Origin: Nocardioides cavernae
GTDB taxonomy: Bacteria; Actinomycetota; Actinomycetes; Propionibacteriales; Nocardioidaceae
Assembly (NCBI RefSeq): GCF_013410035.1
Contig: NZ_JACCBW010000001.1
Coordinates: forward strand, 682,001-746,000
Direction of reading: 5' to 3'
DNA length: 64,000 nt
Position numbers and translations under genes: made by a program. Under the pieces are notes generated by a model. The model did not search any database and was not told where the DNA came from. It saw only the letters and a program-made list of their open reading frames with translations. Below, piece after piece: positions 8,355 through 15,513 of the stretch (its first letter is position 1; each line of letters opens with the position of its first letter).

Positions 8355-8376
8355 ATCATGATGTAAACATAACTCA
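8341..8376. promoter_or_regulatory. nested palindromic operator between MFS and MarR genes
   Basis: Outer arms TGAGTTATGT (8341-8350) and ACATAACTCA (8367-8376) are perfect complements. The inner ACATCATGATGT (8353-8364) is itself a perfect palindrome on the same axis, so 32 of 36 positions are symmetric. It covers the MFS start codon and its probable -10, and ends just before the marR -10. This is a very good candidate for the MarR protein's binding site. Confidence 0.75.
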
Positions 8377-8377
8377 C

Positions 8378-8383
8378 TAGGCT
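8378..8383 (+). promoter_or_regulatory. leaderless -10 element of the MarR gene
   Basis: TAGGCT with a 6-nt spacer to ATG 8390. The in-frame GTG at 8384 would touch the hexamer directly and can be excluded as the start. Confidence 0.55.
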
Positions 8384-8389
8384 GTGTCC

Positions 8390-8839
8390 ATGCCTTCCCA
8401 GCCCGCGGACCACGACGCGTTTGCCGAGCTCGCGGACCTGCTGCTCAACGTCGGTCGCCTGGTCCGCGCGCGGACCCCGTCCGACGCCGCCGGGGTGCCG
8501 CTGAGCGAGACCGAGCGGACGGTGATGCGCCTGGTCGACCTCTTCCCGGGGTCCTCCCCCAGCGACATCGCCGAGCGCGGCCGGCTCCAGCGCAGCAACG
8601 TCAGCGCGGCGCTGCGCACCCTCGAGGACAAGGGCATGGTCGAGCGCACCTCGACGTCAGGTCGCGGAGTGGCCGTGCACGCCACCGACCTGGCCGACCG
8701 CAACCTCGCCGCACTGCGGGCCGCGTGGGGACGCGAGCTCGCCCTGCCGCTCGCCGACGACGTCGACGCCGTACGCCGGTGCGTGGCCCTCCTCACCCGC
8801 CTGGAAGGGCGCCTGATCGACGCCGACCCGCAGGGCTGA
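8390..8839 (+). CDS. MarR-family transcriptional regulator
   Basis: A 149-aa winged-helix repressor. The DNA-binding part reads SETERTVMRLVDLFPGSSPSDIAERGRL and QRSNVSAALRTLEDKGMVER (about residues 41-87), with long helices at both ends for dimer formation. It is divergent from the Bcr/CflA pump across a 36-bp nested palindrome, the usual layout for a MarR protein that represses a pump and itself until a ligand binds. The ligand is unknown. ATG 8390 was chosen from the TAGGCT spacing. Confidence 0.88.
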   Translation: MPSQPADHDAFAELADLLLNVGRLVRARTPSDAAGVPLSETERTVMRLVDLFPGSSPSDIAERGRLQRSNVSAALRTLEDKGMVERTSTSGRGVAVHATDLADRNLAALRAAWGRELALPLADDVDAVRRCVALLTRLEGRLIDADPQG

Positions 8840-8903
8840 GCGGACCCGTCGTACGCCCGACCCGGGGCCTGCCGGGGCTGGGGTGCGACCGTAGACTCGA
8901 GGC

Positions 8904-9302
8904 ATGGCCTACGACGTGGAGAAGACCGACGAGCAGTGGCGTGAGCAGCTCACCGCCGAGGAGTACGTCGTGCTCCGCCAGGCCGGCACGGAGCGCGCCT
9001 TCACCGGCGAGTACACCGACACCGAGACCGAGGGCACCTACTCCTGCAAGGCGTGCGGCTCGGAGCTGTTCACCAGCGACACGAAGTTCCACTCCGGCTG
9101 CGGCTGGCCGAGCTTCTACCAGCCGATGACCGACACCGTGGAGTACATCGAGGACACCTCGCACGGCATGAAGCGCGTCGAGGTCCGCTGCGCGACCTGC
9201 GGCTCCCACCTCGGCCACGTCTTCCCCGACGGCTTCGGCACGCCGACCGGCGACCGCTACTGCATCAACTCGATCAGCATCACGCTCAACGAGAAGAAGT
9301 AG
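8904..9302 (+). CDS. msrB: peptide-methionine (R)-S-oxide reductase
   Basis: A 132-aa MsrB that reduces methionine-R-sulfoxide in proteins. It shows the structural zinc ligands Cys48/Cys51 (SCKAC) and Cys96/Cys99 (RCATC), the catalytic Cys120 in GDRYCINS, and the conserved SGCGWPSF (Cys66). Length is normal for a stand-alone MsrB. TAGACT at 8892-8897 is 6 nt from ATG 8904, which suggests a leaderless transcript. In mycobacteria msrB also sits beside the hemQ-hemY-hemE group, as here. Confidence 0.96.
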   Translation: MAYDVEKTDEQWREQLTAEEYVVLRQAGTERAFTGEYTDTETEGTYSCKACGSELFTSDTKFHSGCGWPSFYQPMTDTVEYIEDTSHGMKRVEVRCATCGSHLGHVFPDGFGTPTGDRYCINSISITLNEKK

Positions 9303-9338
9303 CCCGACAGGCGGACCCGGCCGCCGGCCCCTCGGGAT

Positions 9339-9395
9339 ATCTAGGGACGATCTGGTCGCCCCTGGTCCTCCCGGACGTCCATTTCGTCCCTAGAT
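9339..9395. repeat. 12-bp inverted repeat with a 33-nt loop
   Basis: Perfect arms at 9339-9350 (ATCTAGGGACGA) and 9384-9395, between the convergent msrB and lipoprotein genes. The loop contains the palindrome GGACGTCC (9373-9380). It may be a long-loop terminator. Confidence 0.5.
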
Positions 9396-9421
9396 GCCCC
9401 CGCGCACCCGAGGACGCGAGC

Positions 9422-10264
9422 TCAGGCGGCCGGCTCGAGGGCCGAGGTGACGACCACCAGGCCGTCTCCCCACGTCGCGTCGGCCCACTCCTGGATCGAG
9501 CCGTCGTCGAAGACGACCTGGGCGTCGAGACTGTCGGGCCGGGTCGACCCGCTGGTCAGCAGCTGGTCGCCGAGCGCGGCCTGGAGCTCCTGGTTGACCG
9601 TGTTGAGGTCGGCGTCGGTCTTCTCGACGGTGGTGACGCACAGCAGGCCGCCCCAGGTCCTGCGGAGCTCGGCCTCGGCGCCCTCCGGGTCCTCGGTGAC
9701 GGCGACGCTGATGGTGCCCTTGCTCAGCCAGGCGGTGGCATATCCCGGCAAGGCGGAGGCGGCCGCGAGGGTGGCGTCCATGTCCTCGGGCGTCGCGTTC
9801 TGCGGGTCGGTCGTCTCGGCGTCGTCGCAGGCCGGCTCGAGACCGCCCGCCGCCGGCTCCTGCATGGTGTCGTAGAGCGCGGCCGGGATGGCGTCGGTGA
9901 CGGTGAACGCCTCGCCGTCGAACGTGCCGGTGAGGGCGTACTGCCCCCACGTCGTCCCGCCGGACTCCTCCGCCCCGACGTCGCCGAAGTCGAAGTCGAC
10001 GAGCTCGGGACCGCCGCACTGGGGCGGGTACGACTCCGCGACCGCCCCGAGACACATCTGCGGGCCGCTGCCGTTGTCGAGCACGGTCACGAGCCCGGCG
10101 GTGCGCACCTCCCCGTCCGGGACGGGACGCGGCGCCTCGCCCGAGGCGTCGGGGGTCGCGTCACCGGCGGCGCTGTCGTCGACGGCGCGCATCCCCTCCT
10201 CGGTCGAGCAGGCGGCGAGCGCGCCCAGGAGGGACAGTGCGGCAGCTGCGGCGAAGATCCTCAT
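9422..10264 (-). CDS. secreted lipoprotein of unknown function
   Basis: A 280-aa predicted lipoprotein. The signal peptide ends in LAAC with Cys19 as the lipid-attachment site, followed by a Ser/Thr/Asp-rich spacer to about residue 50. Four more cysteines (for example MCLGAV, PQCGGP, PACDDAE, LLCVTT) could form two disulfides outside the membrane. The mature part has repeated strand-like segments, but no known domain is recognised. TAGCGT lies 9 nt before ATG 10264 with GGAGG between, so the leader is short or absent. It sits 39 bp downstream of the rhodanese gene on the same strand and might be read from that operon. Confidence 0.8.
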   Translation of the reverse strand: MRIFAAAAALSLLGALAACSTEEGMRAVDDSAAGDATPDASGEAPRPVPDGEVRTAGLVTVLDNGSGPQMCLGAVAESYPPQCGGPELVDFDFGDVGAEESGGTTWGQYALTGTFDGEAFTVTDAIPAALYDTMQEPAAGGLEPACDDAETTDPQNATPEDMDATLAAASALPGYATAWLSKGTISVAVTEDPEGAEAELRRTWGGLLCVTTVEKTDADLNTVNQELQAALGDQLLTSGSTRPDSLDAQVVFDDGSIQEWADATWGDGLVVVTSALEPAA

Positions 10265-10303
10265 GATCCTCCGACGCTACTGCCCCCGGAGGCGTTCCCT
10301 CAC

Positions 10304-10720
10304 TCAGCCCGCCGCGCGGCACGCCACGGGCAGCCGCGCGTGGCGCCAGGCCGCGAACCCGCCGACCACGTCGGTCGCGTCGAGGCCCAGGCTGCGCAAC
10401 GAGTCGGCGGCGAGGGTGGAGGTGTAGCCCTCCTGGCACAGCACGAGGATGCGGGCGTCCTGCGCCGCCTGCGGCAGCCGGGCGTCCGAGCGCGGGTCGA
10501 GGCGCCACTCGAGCACGTTGCGCTCGATGACGAGCACGCCGACGGCCGGGTGCACCTCACCCTCGGCGGCGCGCTGGGCCGCCGGACGGATGTCGACGAG
10601 CAGCGCACCGTCGAGCGCCTCGCGGTAGGCGGCGTCGACGTCGACGCGCTCGAGCCGGGAGCGGGCGTCGGCGAGCATGGCGTCGATGCCGTCGTGCCGC
10701 ACGACCGTCGCGCCGCTCAC
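10304..10720 (-). CDS. rhodanese-like sulfurtransferase domain protein
   Basis: A 138-aa single-domain rhodanese. The domain core contains LLVDIRP (residues 40-46) and the active-site loop CQEGYT (Cys95), followed by the typical LRSLGLDATDVVGGFAAW ending. It should carry sulfur as a persulfide on Cys95. The start is GTG 10720, overlapping the stop of the cupin gene (GTGA); the reading frame stays open far upstream but only as a shadow of the cupin gene. The pairing with a cysteine-dioxygenase-like cupin suggests a joint role in cysteine breakdown. Confidence 0.88.
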   Translation of the reverse strand: MSGATVVRHDGIDAMLADARSRLERVDVDAAYREALDGALLVDIRPAAQRAAEGEVHPAVGVLVIERNVLEWRLDPRSDARLPQAAQDARILVLCQEGYTSTLAADSLRSLGLDATDVVGGFAAWRHARLPVACRAAG

Positions 10721-11205
10721 CACGCCACGTCCCGCTGCTCGACGCTCGTGACCTGGAGCCGGCCGCGGACGAGCTCGTAGCGGGTCATCGCGGCGAGCGT
10801 GGGGGCGTACGCGTGGAGCGAGACCGCGGTCGCCGTGCCGTGGTTGACCACGTCGTGGATGTGGCTGCCGTCGAACTCGCGGACCGACCGCTCCGCGAGC
10901 GTGCTCGCCCGGGCGACGCCGGTCCAGACGTACTCGGTGAGCGACCCGGTCAGGACCGTGAAGGCGCCGCTCGCCGAGCCGTGGTCGTGCCAGCCCGTGC
11001 TCGATCCGGCCGGCCAGGTGATCAGCCATATGTCGGCGCCGGCGCCGGTGCCGACCCGCGACCAGGTGCGCTCCGGGACGTCGAGGTCGGCGGACGCGAG
11101 CGGGTCGTGGTCGCGGAGGTACTGCGCGAGGGCGGCGCGTGCGGTCTGCCGACGACCCCCGGCGCGGTCGGCCGGCGTGTGCGGGGCGGGGAAGGTGGTG
11201 GTCAT
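10717..11205 (-). CDS. cysteine dioxygenase-like cupin protein
   Basis: A 162-aa cupin of the cysteine dioxygenase family. The iron ligands would be His73 and His75 (GWHDHGSASGAF), with a third His in SHIHDVVN (His117). CDO enzymes oxidise cysteine to cysteine sulfinate. The bacterial family also includes enzymes for other thiols, so the substrate is not certain. It is translationally coupled to the rhodanese gene. A strong AGGAGG ribosome site precedes ATG 11205. The upstream region 11220-11248 is unusually AT-rich and carries TAAGTTACTTA on the minus strand, a likely operator or promoter. Confidence 0.82.
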   Translation of the reverse strand: MTTTFPAPHTPADRAGGRRQTARAALAQYLRDHDPLASADLDVPERTWSRVGTGAGADIWLITWPAGSSTGWHDHGSASGAFTVLTGSLTEYVWTGVARASTLAERSVREFDGSHIHDVVNHGTATAVSLHAYAPTLAAMTRYELVRGRLQVTSVEQRDVAW

Positions 11206-11262
11206 GTGGTCCTCCTGGGTAACAATGTTAAGTAACTTACTCTACATTGCGACGAGACGGAT

Positions 11263-11290
11263 GTCCGACACGTCCACCGACGTGTCGGAC
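11263..11290 (-). terminator. hemQ terminator hairpin
   Basis: Perfect 12-bp arms (11263-11274 and 11279-11290) with a CACC loop, starting 9 nt beyond the hemQ stop codon. The stem has no U-tract, as is common in actinobacteria. Confidence 0.7.
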
Positions 11291-11298
11291 GGCCCGGG

Positions 11299-12015
11299 TC
11301 AGGGCAGGCGGGCGAGGAGGTCCGCGGGCGTGACGCGGGCGCCGGTGTAGAACGGCACCTCCTCGCGCACGTGGCGGCGGGCGTCGGAGGCGCGCAGGTC
11401 GCGCATCAGGTCGACGATGCGGTGCAGGTCGTCGGCCTCGAAGGCGAGCATCCACTCGTAGTCGCCCAGGGCGAAGGACGCGACCGTGTTGGCGCGCACG
11501 TCGGCGTACCCCCGCGCCTGCTGGCCGTGCTGGGCGAGCATCCGGCGCCGCTCGCCGTCGTCGAGGAGGTACCACTCGTAGGAGCGGACGAACGGGTAGA
11601 CGCACACGTGCGCCCGCGGCTCCTCGTCGGCGAGGAAGGCCGGGATGTGCGACTTGTTGAACTCCGCCGGGCGGTGCAGGGCCATCTGCGACCACACGGG
11701 CTCGAGCCGGGCACCGAAGGCGGTCCGGCGCAGCGCGTTGTAGGCAGCCTGCAGCTGCTGGGAGTCGGCCGCGTGCCACCAGACCATGAGGTCGGCGTCG
11801 GCGCGCAGGCCGCTGACGTCGTAGAGGCCTCGGACCTTCACGTCGTCGGCGGCCAGGGAGGCGAGGAGCTCCTCGACCTCGGCCGCCTCGGCCGCACGGT
11901 CGGCGTCGCCGAGGACGTCGCGGAGCCGGAAGACCGACCACATCGTGTAGCGGATGGTGTCGTTGAGCTCGCGGGTGCGGGCGGCGTTGGTCTGCTCGGC
12001 GGCCTTGTCGGTCAT
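11299..12015 (-). CDS. hemQ: coproheme decarboxylase HemQ
   Basis: A 238-aa chlorite-dismutase-family protein that converts coproheme to heme b, the last step of the coproporphyrin pathway. Tyr140 in [14 protein letters not shown] corresponds to the reactive Tyr of actinobacterial HemQ, and His163 (MLAQHG) 23 residues later fits the heme-iron ligand. It lies 4 bp after hemY and is very probably in the same operon, though CAGAAT 6 nt before ATG 12015 could give an internal leaderless start. The start was placed at ATG 12015 because longer versions would read into hemY. Confidence 0.94.
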   Translation of the reverse strand: MTDKAAEQTNAARTRELNDTIRYTMWSVFRLRDVLGDADRAAEAAEVEELLASLAADDVKVRGLYDVSGLRADADLMVWWHAADSQQLQAAYNALRRTAFGARLEPVWSQMALHRPAEFNKSHIPAFLADEEPRAHVCVYPFVRSYEWYLLDDGERRRMLAQHGQQARGYADVRANTVASFALGDYEWMLAFEADDLHRIVDLMRDLRASDARRHVREEVPFYTGARVTPADLLARLP

Positions 12016-12019
12016 GGTC

Positions 12020-13378
12020 TCATTCTGCCTGCGTGAGCGAGGCCACAGCGCGGCGGGCCGAGCCGATGACGGCCGGGATGCCGACCCCGTCGTACGCGGC
12101 GCCGCACACCGCGAGCCCCGGCACGCCGGCGACGGCGGAGCGGATCCGGGCGACGCGGTCGACGTGCCCGACGGCGTACTGCGGCAGTGCGCCGCCCCAT
12201 CGCTGGACGTGGGTGTCGAGCGGCGCCGCGGTGATCCCGGCCATCGCGGCGAGGTCCGCGAGGGACACCCGGACCAGCCCGTCGTCGGACGCCTGCAGGG
12301 TCGTCTCCTCGCCGTGGCGGCCGAGGGAGGTGCGGAGCACGACCACGTCGGGATCGAGGTCACGGACCCAGCCCCACTTCGCGAAGGAGAAGGTCGACGC
12401 CTTGATGGTGCGCTGCTCGACCGGAGGCACCAGGAAGCCCGAGCGCTCGAAGCTCGCGTCCGGGACGTCGGCGGCCCGGAAGGCCAGCGTCACGACGGCG
12501 ACGCTCGCCGCCTCGATGCCGCCCAGCTCGGCCGCTGCGTCGGGCATCTCGTCGGCGAGCAGCCGGGCAGCGGCCGACGCCGGGGTCGCGAGCACGACCG
12601 CGTCGGCCTCGATCGTCTCCGCGTGCGTCGTCGGCCCGACCGTGAGCGACCACCCCGAGGCGGTACGCCGCAGCGCGCGCACCGTGGCCGACGTCCGCGC
12701 CTCGAACCCCCCGCCGTCGGCGACGAGGATGGGCAGGCGTCCCATGCCCCCGGGCAGGGACGCGAAGACCGGGCCTGTCGAGAGCGGCACGGCGGCCGCC
12801 TGCTCGAGGAGGCCGCCGCGGCGCGCCATCGCGAGCAGCTGGGGCACCGCGGCTGCGGCCGAGAGGGTACGGGCGTGGCCGGCGTACACGCCGCCGAGGA
12901 GCGGCTCGACGAGCCGGTCGACGATCTCGTCGCCGAGGCGCGCGGCCACGAGGTCGCCCACGGACACGTCGTCGTCGACGTCCGACACGGTCTCGACGCT
13001 GGCCCGGGCCACCCCCTCGGCGCTGAGCACGCCACTGGCCGCGAGCTGGTCGAGGTCGAACGGGACGCCCATCAGCGAGCGGGGCATGGCCCGCAGCGCG
13101 CCCCGGGACCAGATGGCCGACGCCGCGGCGGTCGGGTGCACGACCTCGGCGCCGAGCTGCTCGGCGAGGGCGACGCCCTCGGGGCGGCGGGCCAGCATCG
13201 CCTCGGCGCCGACGTCGACGGTCAGGCCGGCGACCTCGGCACTGCGGAGCTTGCCGCCGACCTGCGGGGAGCCCTCGAGGAGCAGCACGTCGCGGCCGGC
13301 GTCCGCGAGGCCGCGGGCCGCGACCAGCCCGGCGATCCCGCCACCGACGACCACCGCGTCGCGCCTGTCCCGACCCAC
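12020..13378 (-). CDS. hemY: coproporphyrinogen III oxidase (HemY/CgoX)
   Basis: A 452-aa FAD enzyme that oxidises coproporphyrinogen III to coproporphyrin III. The N-terminal dinucleotide fold is [14 protein letters not shown] (about residues 10-23), followed by [15 protein letters not shown], and the C-terminal FAD motif region includes [18 protein letters not shown]. The neighbour hemQ and the distant hemE confirm the Gram-positive type heme pathway. The start is GTG 13378, 6 nt from a minus-strand TAGGCT. That hexamer is half of a palindrome shared with the divergent NYN gene. Confidence 0.93.
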   Translation of the reverse strand: MGRDRRDAVVVGGGIAGLVAARGLADAGRDVLLLEGSPQVGGKLRSAEVAGLTVDVGAEAMLARRPEGVALAEQLGAEVVHPTAAASAIWSRGALRAMPRSLMGVPFDLDQLAASGVLSAEGVARASVETVSDVDDDVSVGDLVAARLGDEIVDRLVEPLLGGVYAGHARTLSAAAAVPQLLAMARRGGLLEQAAAVPLSTGPVFASLPGGMGRLPILVADGGGFEARTSATVRALRRTASGWSLTVGPTTHAETIEADAVVLATPASAAARLLADEMPDAAAELGGIEAASVAVVTLAFRAADVPDASFERSGFLVPPVEQRTIKASTFSFAKWGWVRDLDPDVVVLRTSLGRHGEETTLQASDDGLVRVSLADLAAMAGITAAPLDTHVQRWGGALPQYAVGHVDRVARIRSAVAGVPGLAVCGAAYDGVGIPAVIGSARRAVASLTQAE

Positions 13379-13384
13379 GCCCCC

Positions 13385-13394
13385 AGCCTAGGCT
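13385..13394. promoter_or_regulatory. palindromic -10 shared by hemY and the NYN gene
   Basis: AGCCTAGGCT reads TAGGCT on both strands. The minus-strand copy (13385-13390) is 6 nt from GTG 13378 and the plus-strand copy (13389-13394) is 7 nt from ATG 13402. Only 23 bp separate the two start codons. Confidence 0.6.
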
Positions 13395-13401
13395 GCGGCA
13401 C

Positions 13402-14430
13402 ATGCAGACCAACGGGGAGACCAACGGGGGCGCCGACCGCATCGCGGTGATGATCGACGCCGACAACACCCGGCCGTCGTACGCCGACGAGGTGCTGAGC
13501 GAGGTGGCCAAGCACGGCAACCCGACGATCAGGCGCGTCTACGGCGACTTCACCAATTCGCACCTCAACCAGTGGGCGCGCAAGCTCAACCGCCTCGGGT
13601 TGCGCGCGATGCACCAGAACGCCTGGACCACCGGCAAGAACTCGACCGACCTCGCGCTCGTCATCGACGCGATGGACCTGCTCTACGACGGCAACGTGGA
13701 GGCGTTCGCCCTGGTCACCAGCGACAGCGACTTCACCAGCCTCGCCCACCGGCTCCGCGAGTCGGGCAAGAAGGTCTACGTGCTGGGCGAGGGCAAGGCG
13801 CCGGAGTCGTTGCGCAACGCCTGCGACCAGTTCATCGACCTGACCGTCGTGGCCGAGGCGCGCGACGAGGACGAGGAGGCGGAGCCGACCGGCGAGTCGT
13901 CGATCAACCTGCAGAGCGCGCTGACGCGCGCCCTCAATGCCGTCTCCGACGACGAGGGCTGGGCCAGCCTCGGCGCGCTCGGCAACCAGCTGACCCGGAC
14001 CTACCCGTCGTTCGACGCGCGCGCGTTCGGCAACAGCGGCACGCGGCTGAGCACCTTGGTGGCGGACCAGCCCTACCTGGAGACGACGGGCTCGGGCAAC
14101 GCGATGCGCGTACGACGCAAGGGGGTCGCGCCGGCGCGGGAGAAGGCGAGGGCGGCGGACAAGACGGCGGACAAGATTCCCGACAAGAAGTCCGACAAGG
14201 CGCCGGACAAGGCGCCGGACAAGGCGCCGGACAAGACGCCGCAGAAGGCGCCGGTGAAGTCGCGCACCAGGAACCCGGTGCGGAAGGTCGAGGCATCGAC
14301 CGCGGAGCCGGCCGCCGAGACGCAGGCTCCGAGGAGGAGGTCGACGCCGGCCAAGAAGGCAGCCGCTGCGAAGAAGCCGGCGGAGAAGCCGGCCGAGAAG
14401 CCGGTCGTGCGGCAGACCCGGCGGGACTGA
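13402..14430 (+). CDS. NYN-domain RNase-like protein with LOTUS domain
   Basis: A 342-aa protein. Residues about 12-150 form a NYN (PIN-like) nuclease domain with acidic residues Asp19/Asp21 (MIDADN), Asp83 (STDLALVIDAMD) and Asp108/Asp110 (TSDSDF), the expected metal site. Residues about 168-240 look like an OST-HTH/LOTUS RNA-binding domain (LQSALTRALNAVSDDEGWASLGALGNQL). The last 100 residues are a Lys/Ala/Pro-rich disordered tail with DKAP repeats, probably binding nucleic acid. It may cleave structured RNA, and its target is unknown. It is divergent from hemY through a shared promoter element. Confidence 0.88.
   Translation: MQTNGETNGGADRIAVMIDADNTRPSYADEVLSEVAKHGNPTIRRVYGDFTNSHLNQWARKLNRLGLRAMHQNAWTTGKNSTDLALVIDAMDLLYDGNVEAFALVTSDSDFTSLAHRLRESGKKVYVLGEGKAPESLRNACDQFIDLTVVAEARDEDEEAEPTGESSINLQSALTRALNAVSDDEGWASLGALGNQLTRTYPSFDARAFGNSGTRLSTLVADQPYLETTGSGNAMRVRRKGVAPAREKARAADKTADKIPDKKSDKAPDKAPDKAPDKTPQKAPVKSRTRNPVRKVEASTAEPAAETQAPRRRSTPAKKAAAAKKPAEKPAEKPVVRQTRRD
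14194..14241 (+). repeat. 12-bp tandem repeat in the NYN tail
   Basis: Three perfect copies and one copy with a single change of GACAAGGCGCCG, coding DKAP repeats. Looser DK copies lie just upstream. Confidence 0.85.
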
Positions 14431-14509
14431 CGGTCACGGTTGCGTCACGGGTCGGTCACGACCCCGTCGGGGCGGGAACCGACGTCGCGGCGGCCGGCGT
14501 CGGACGGCC

Positions 14510-15436
14510 ATGACCACTCGCACCCGTGCCGCTGGGCTCCTCACCGCGATCACCATGACGGCCGTGCTGGCCGCCTGCTCCTCCACGTCCGACGACAGCG
14601 GCGGGGGCAGTGACGCCACCTCCGAGGTGTCGGACGCCGGCGCCAGCGCGGCCACCCCCTCACCCTCGCGCCGCCAGGGGGACGCCGGCGGATCCGCGTC
14701 CGACGACGGCGGCACGGGGTCCGACGGTCCGGCGACGCCGGAGATGGAGCGCTCGGTCATCTCCAGCGGCACCGTCTCGCTGGTCAGCGCGGACGTCGCC
14801 TCCACGCGCCAGGAGGTGCAGCGGGTGGTCGACGCGCAGGGCGGCGAGATCACCGAGGAGACCACCGACACCGACGCGGACGGCGACGCGTCGTACAGCC
14901 GGCTGGTCGTGCGGGTGCCGAGCGCGAAGTTCGGCGCTGCGATGACGGCCCTGGAGGACGCCGGCACGCTGCGCTCGTCGAACCGCGGCTCCGACGACGT
15001 GACGACCGAGGTGATCGACACCGGCGTCCGCGTCCGCGCCCAGGAGGCCAGCCTCAAGCGCGTCGAGCTGCTGCTGGCGGACGCGGAGGACCTCAAGGAC
15101 ATCATCTGGATCGAGTCTCAGCTCACCGACCGGCAGGCCGAGCTCGACTCCCTGAAGTCGCAGAGCTCGTGGCTGCAGGACCAGACCTCCCTCTCGACGA
15201 TCACCGTCGACATCGCGCAGGAGCAGGTCGTCGAGGACGAGCCCGAGGACCAGGACGAGCCGGCCGGCTTCCTCACCGGCCTGCGGGGCGGCACCGACGC
15301 CCTGATGTCCGTCCTGGCCGCCGTCACCACGATCGTCGGGGCGCTGCTGCCGTTCGCGGTGGTCGGCCTCCTGGTCGGGCTGCCGGTGTGGCTCGTGGTC
15401 CGCCGCCGCCGGCGGTCCGCAGCGCCCGCTGCGTAG
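14510..15436 (+). CDS. DUF4349 lipoprotein with C-terminal membrane helix
   Basis: A 308-aa protein with a signal peptide ending LAAC (Cys23 lipidated), a Ser/Asp/Gly-rich spacer to about residue 80, then a DUF4349 domain: ISSGTVSLVSADVASTRQEVQRVV, RLVVRVPSAKF, and a coiled-coil stretch RVELLLADAEDLKDIIWIESQLTDRQAELDSL. A hydrophobic helix at about 270-295 and a short Arg-rich end complete it. So it is anchored at both ends. The family is widespread and of unknown role. It lies 79 bp after the NYN gene on the same strand. Confidence 0.85.
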   Translation: MTTRTRAAGLLTAITMTAVLAACSSTSDDSGGGSDATSEVSDAGASAATPSPSRRQGDAGGSASDDGGTGSDGPATPEMERSVISSGTVSLVSADVASTRQEVQRVVDAQGGEITEETTDTDADGDASYSRLVVRVPSAKFGAAMTALEDAGTLRSSNRGSDDVTTEVIDTGVRVRAQEASLKRVELLLADAEDLKDIIWIESQLTDRQAELDSLKSQSSWLQDQTSLSTITVDIAQEQVVEDEPEDQDEPAGFLTGLRGGTDALMSVLAAVTTIVGALLPFAVVGLLVGLPVWLVVRRRRRSAAPAA

Positions 15437-15458
15437 ACGCGCGGGCAGGACCGACGTG

Positions 15459-15487
15459 GGCCCGGCTCACCCCGCGGGAGCCGGGCC
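15459..15487. terminator. bidirectional terminator
   Basis: Perfect 10-bp arms (15459-15468 and 15478-15487) around a 9-nt loop between the convergent DUF4349 gene and the MHS transporter gene. Confidence 0.65.
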
Positions 15488-15513
15488 GACGCACGGGCGT
15501 CGCGTCCGCGCGC

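Noticed and set aside
8384-8386. GTG as start of the MarR gene next to the efflux pump
   Set aside because: It directly touches the TAGGCT hexamer, leaving no spacer. ATG 8390 has the 6-nt spacing seen before many other genes.
10721-11029. A longer rhodanese protein starting near 11029
   Set aside because: The extra N-terminal part is Arg/His/Pro-rich shadow sequence of the cupin gene in another frame. GTG 10720 with a 4-bp overlap fits the operon.
14194-14241. CRISPR-like or other short tandem array
   Set aside because: The 12-bp units have no spacers, stay in frame and code DKAP repeats in a protein tail. The same holds for the 12-bp arrays in cvnA.
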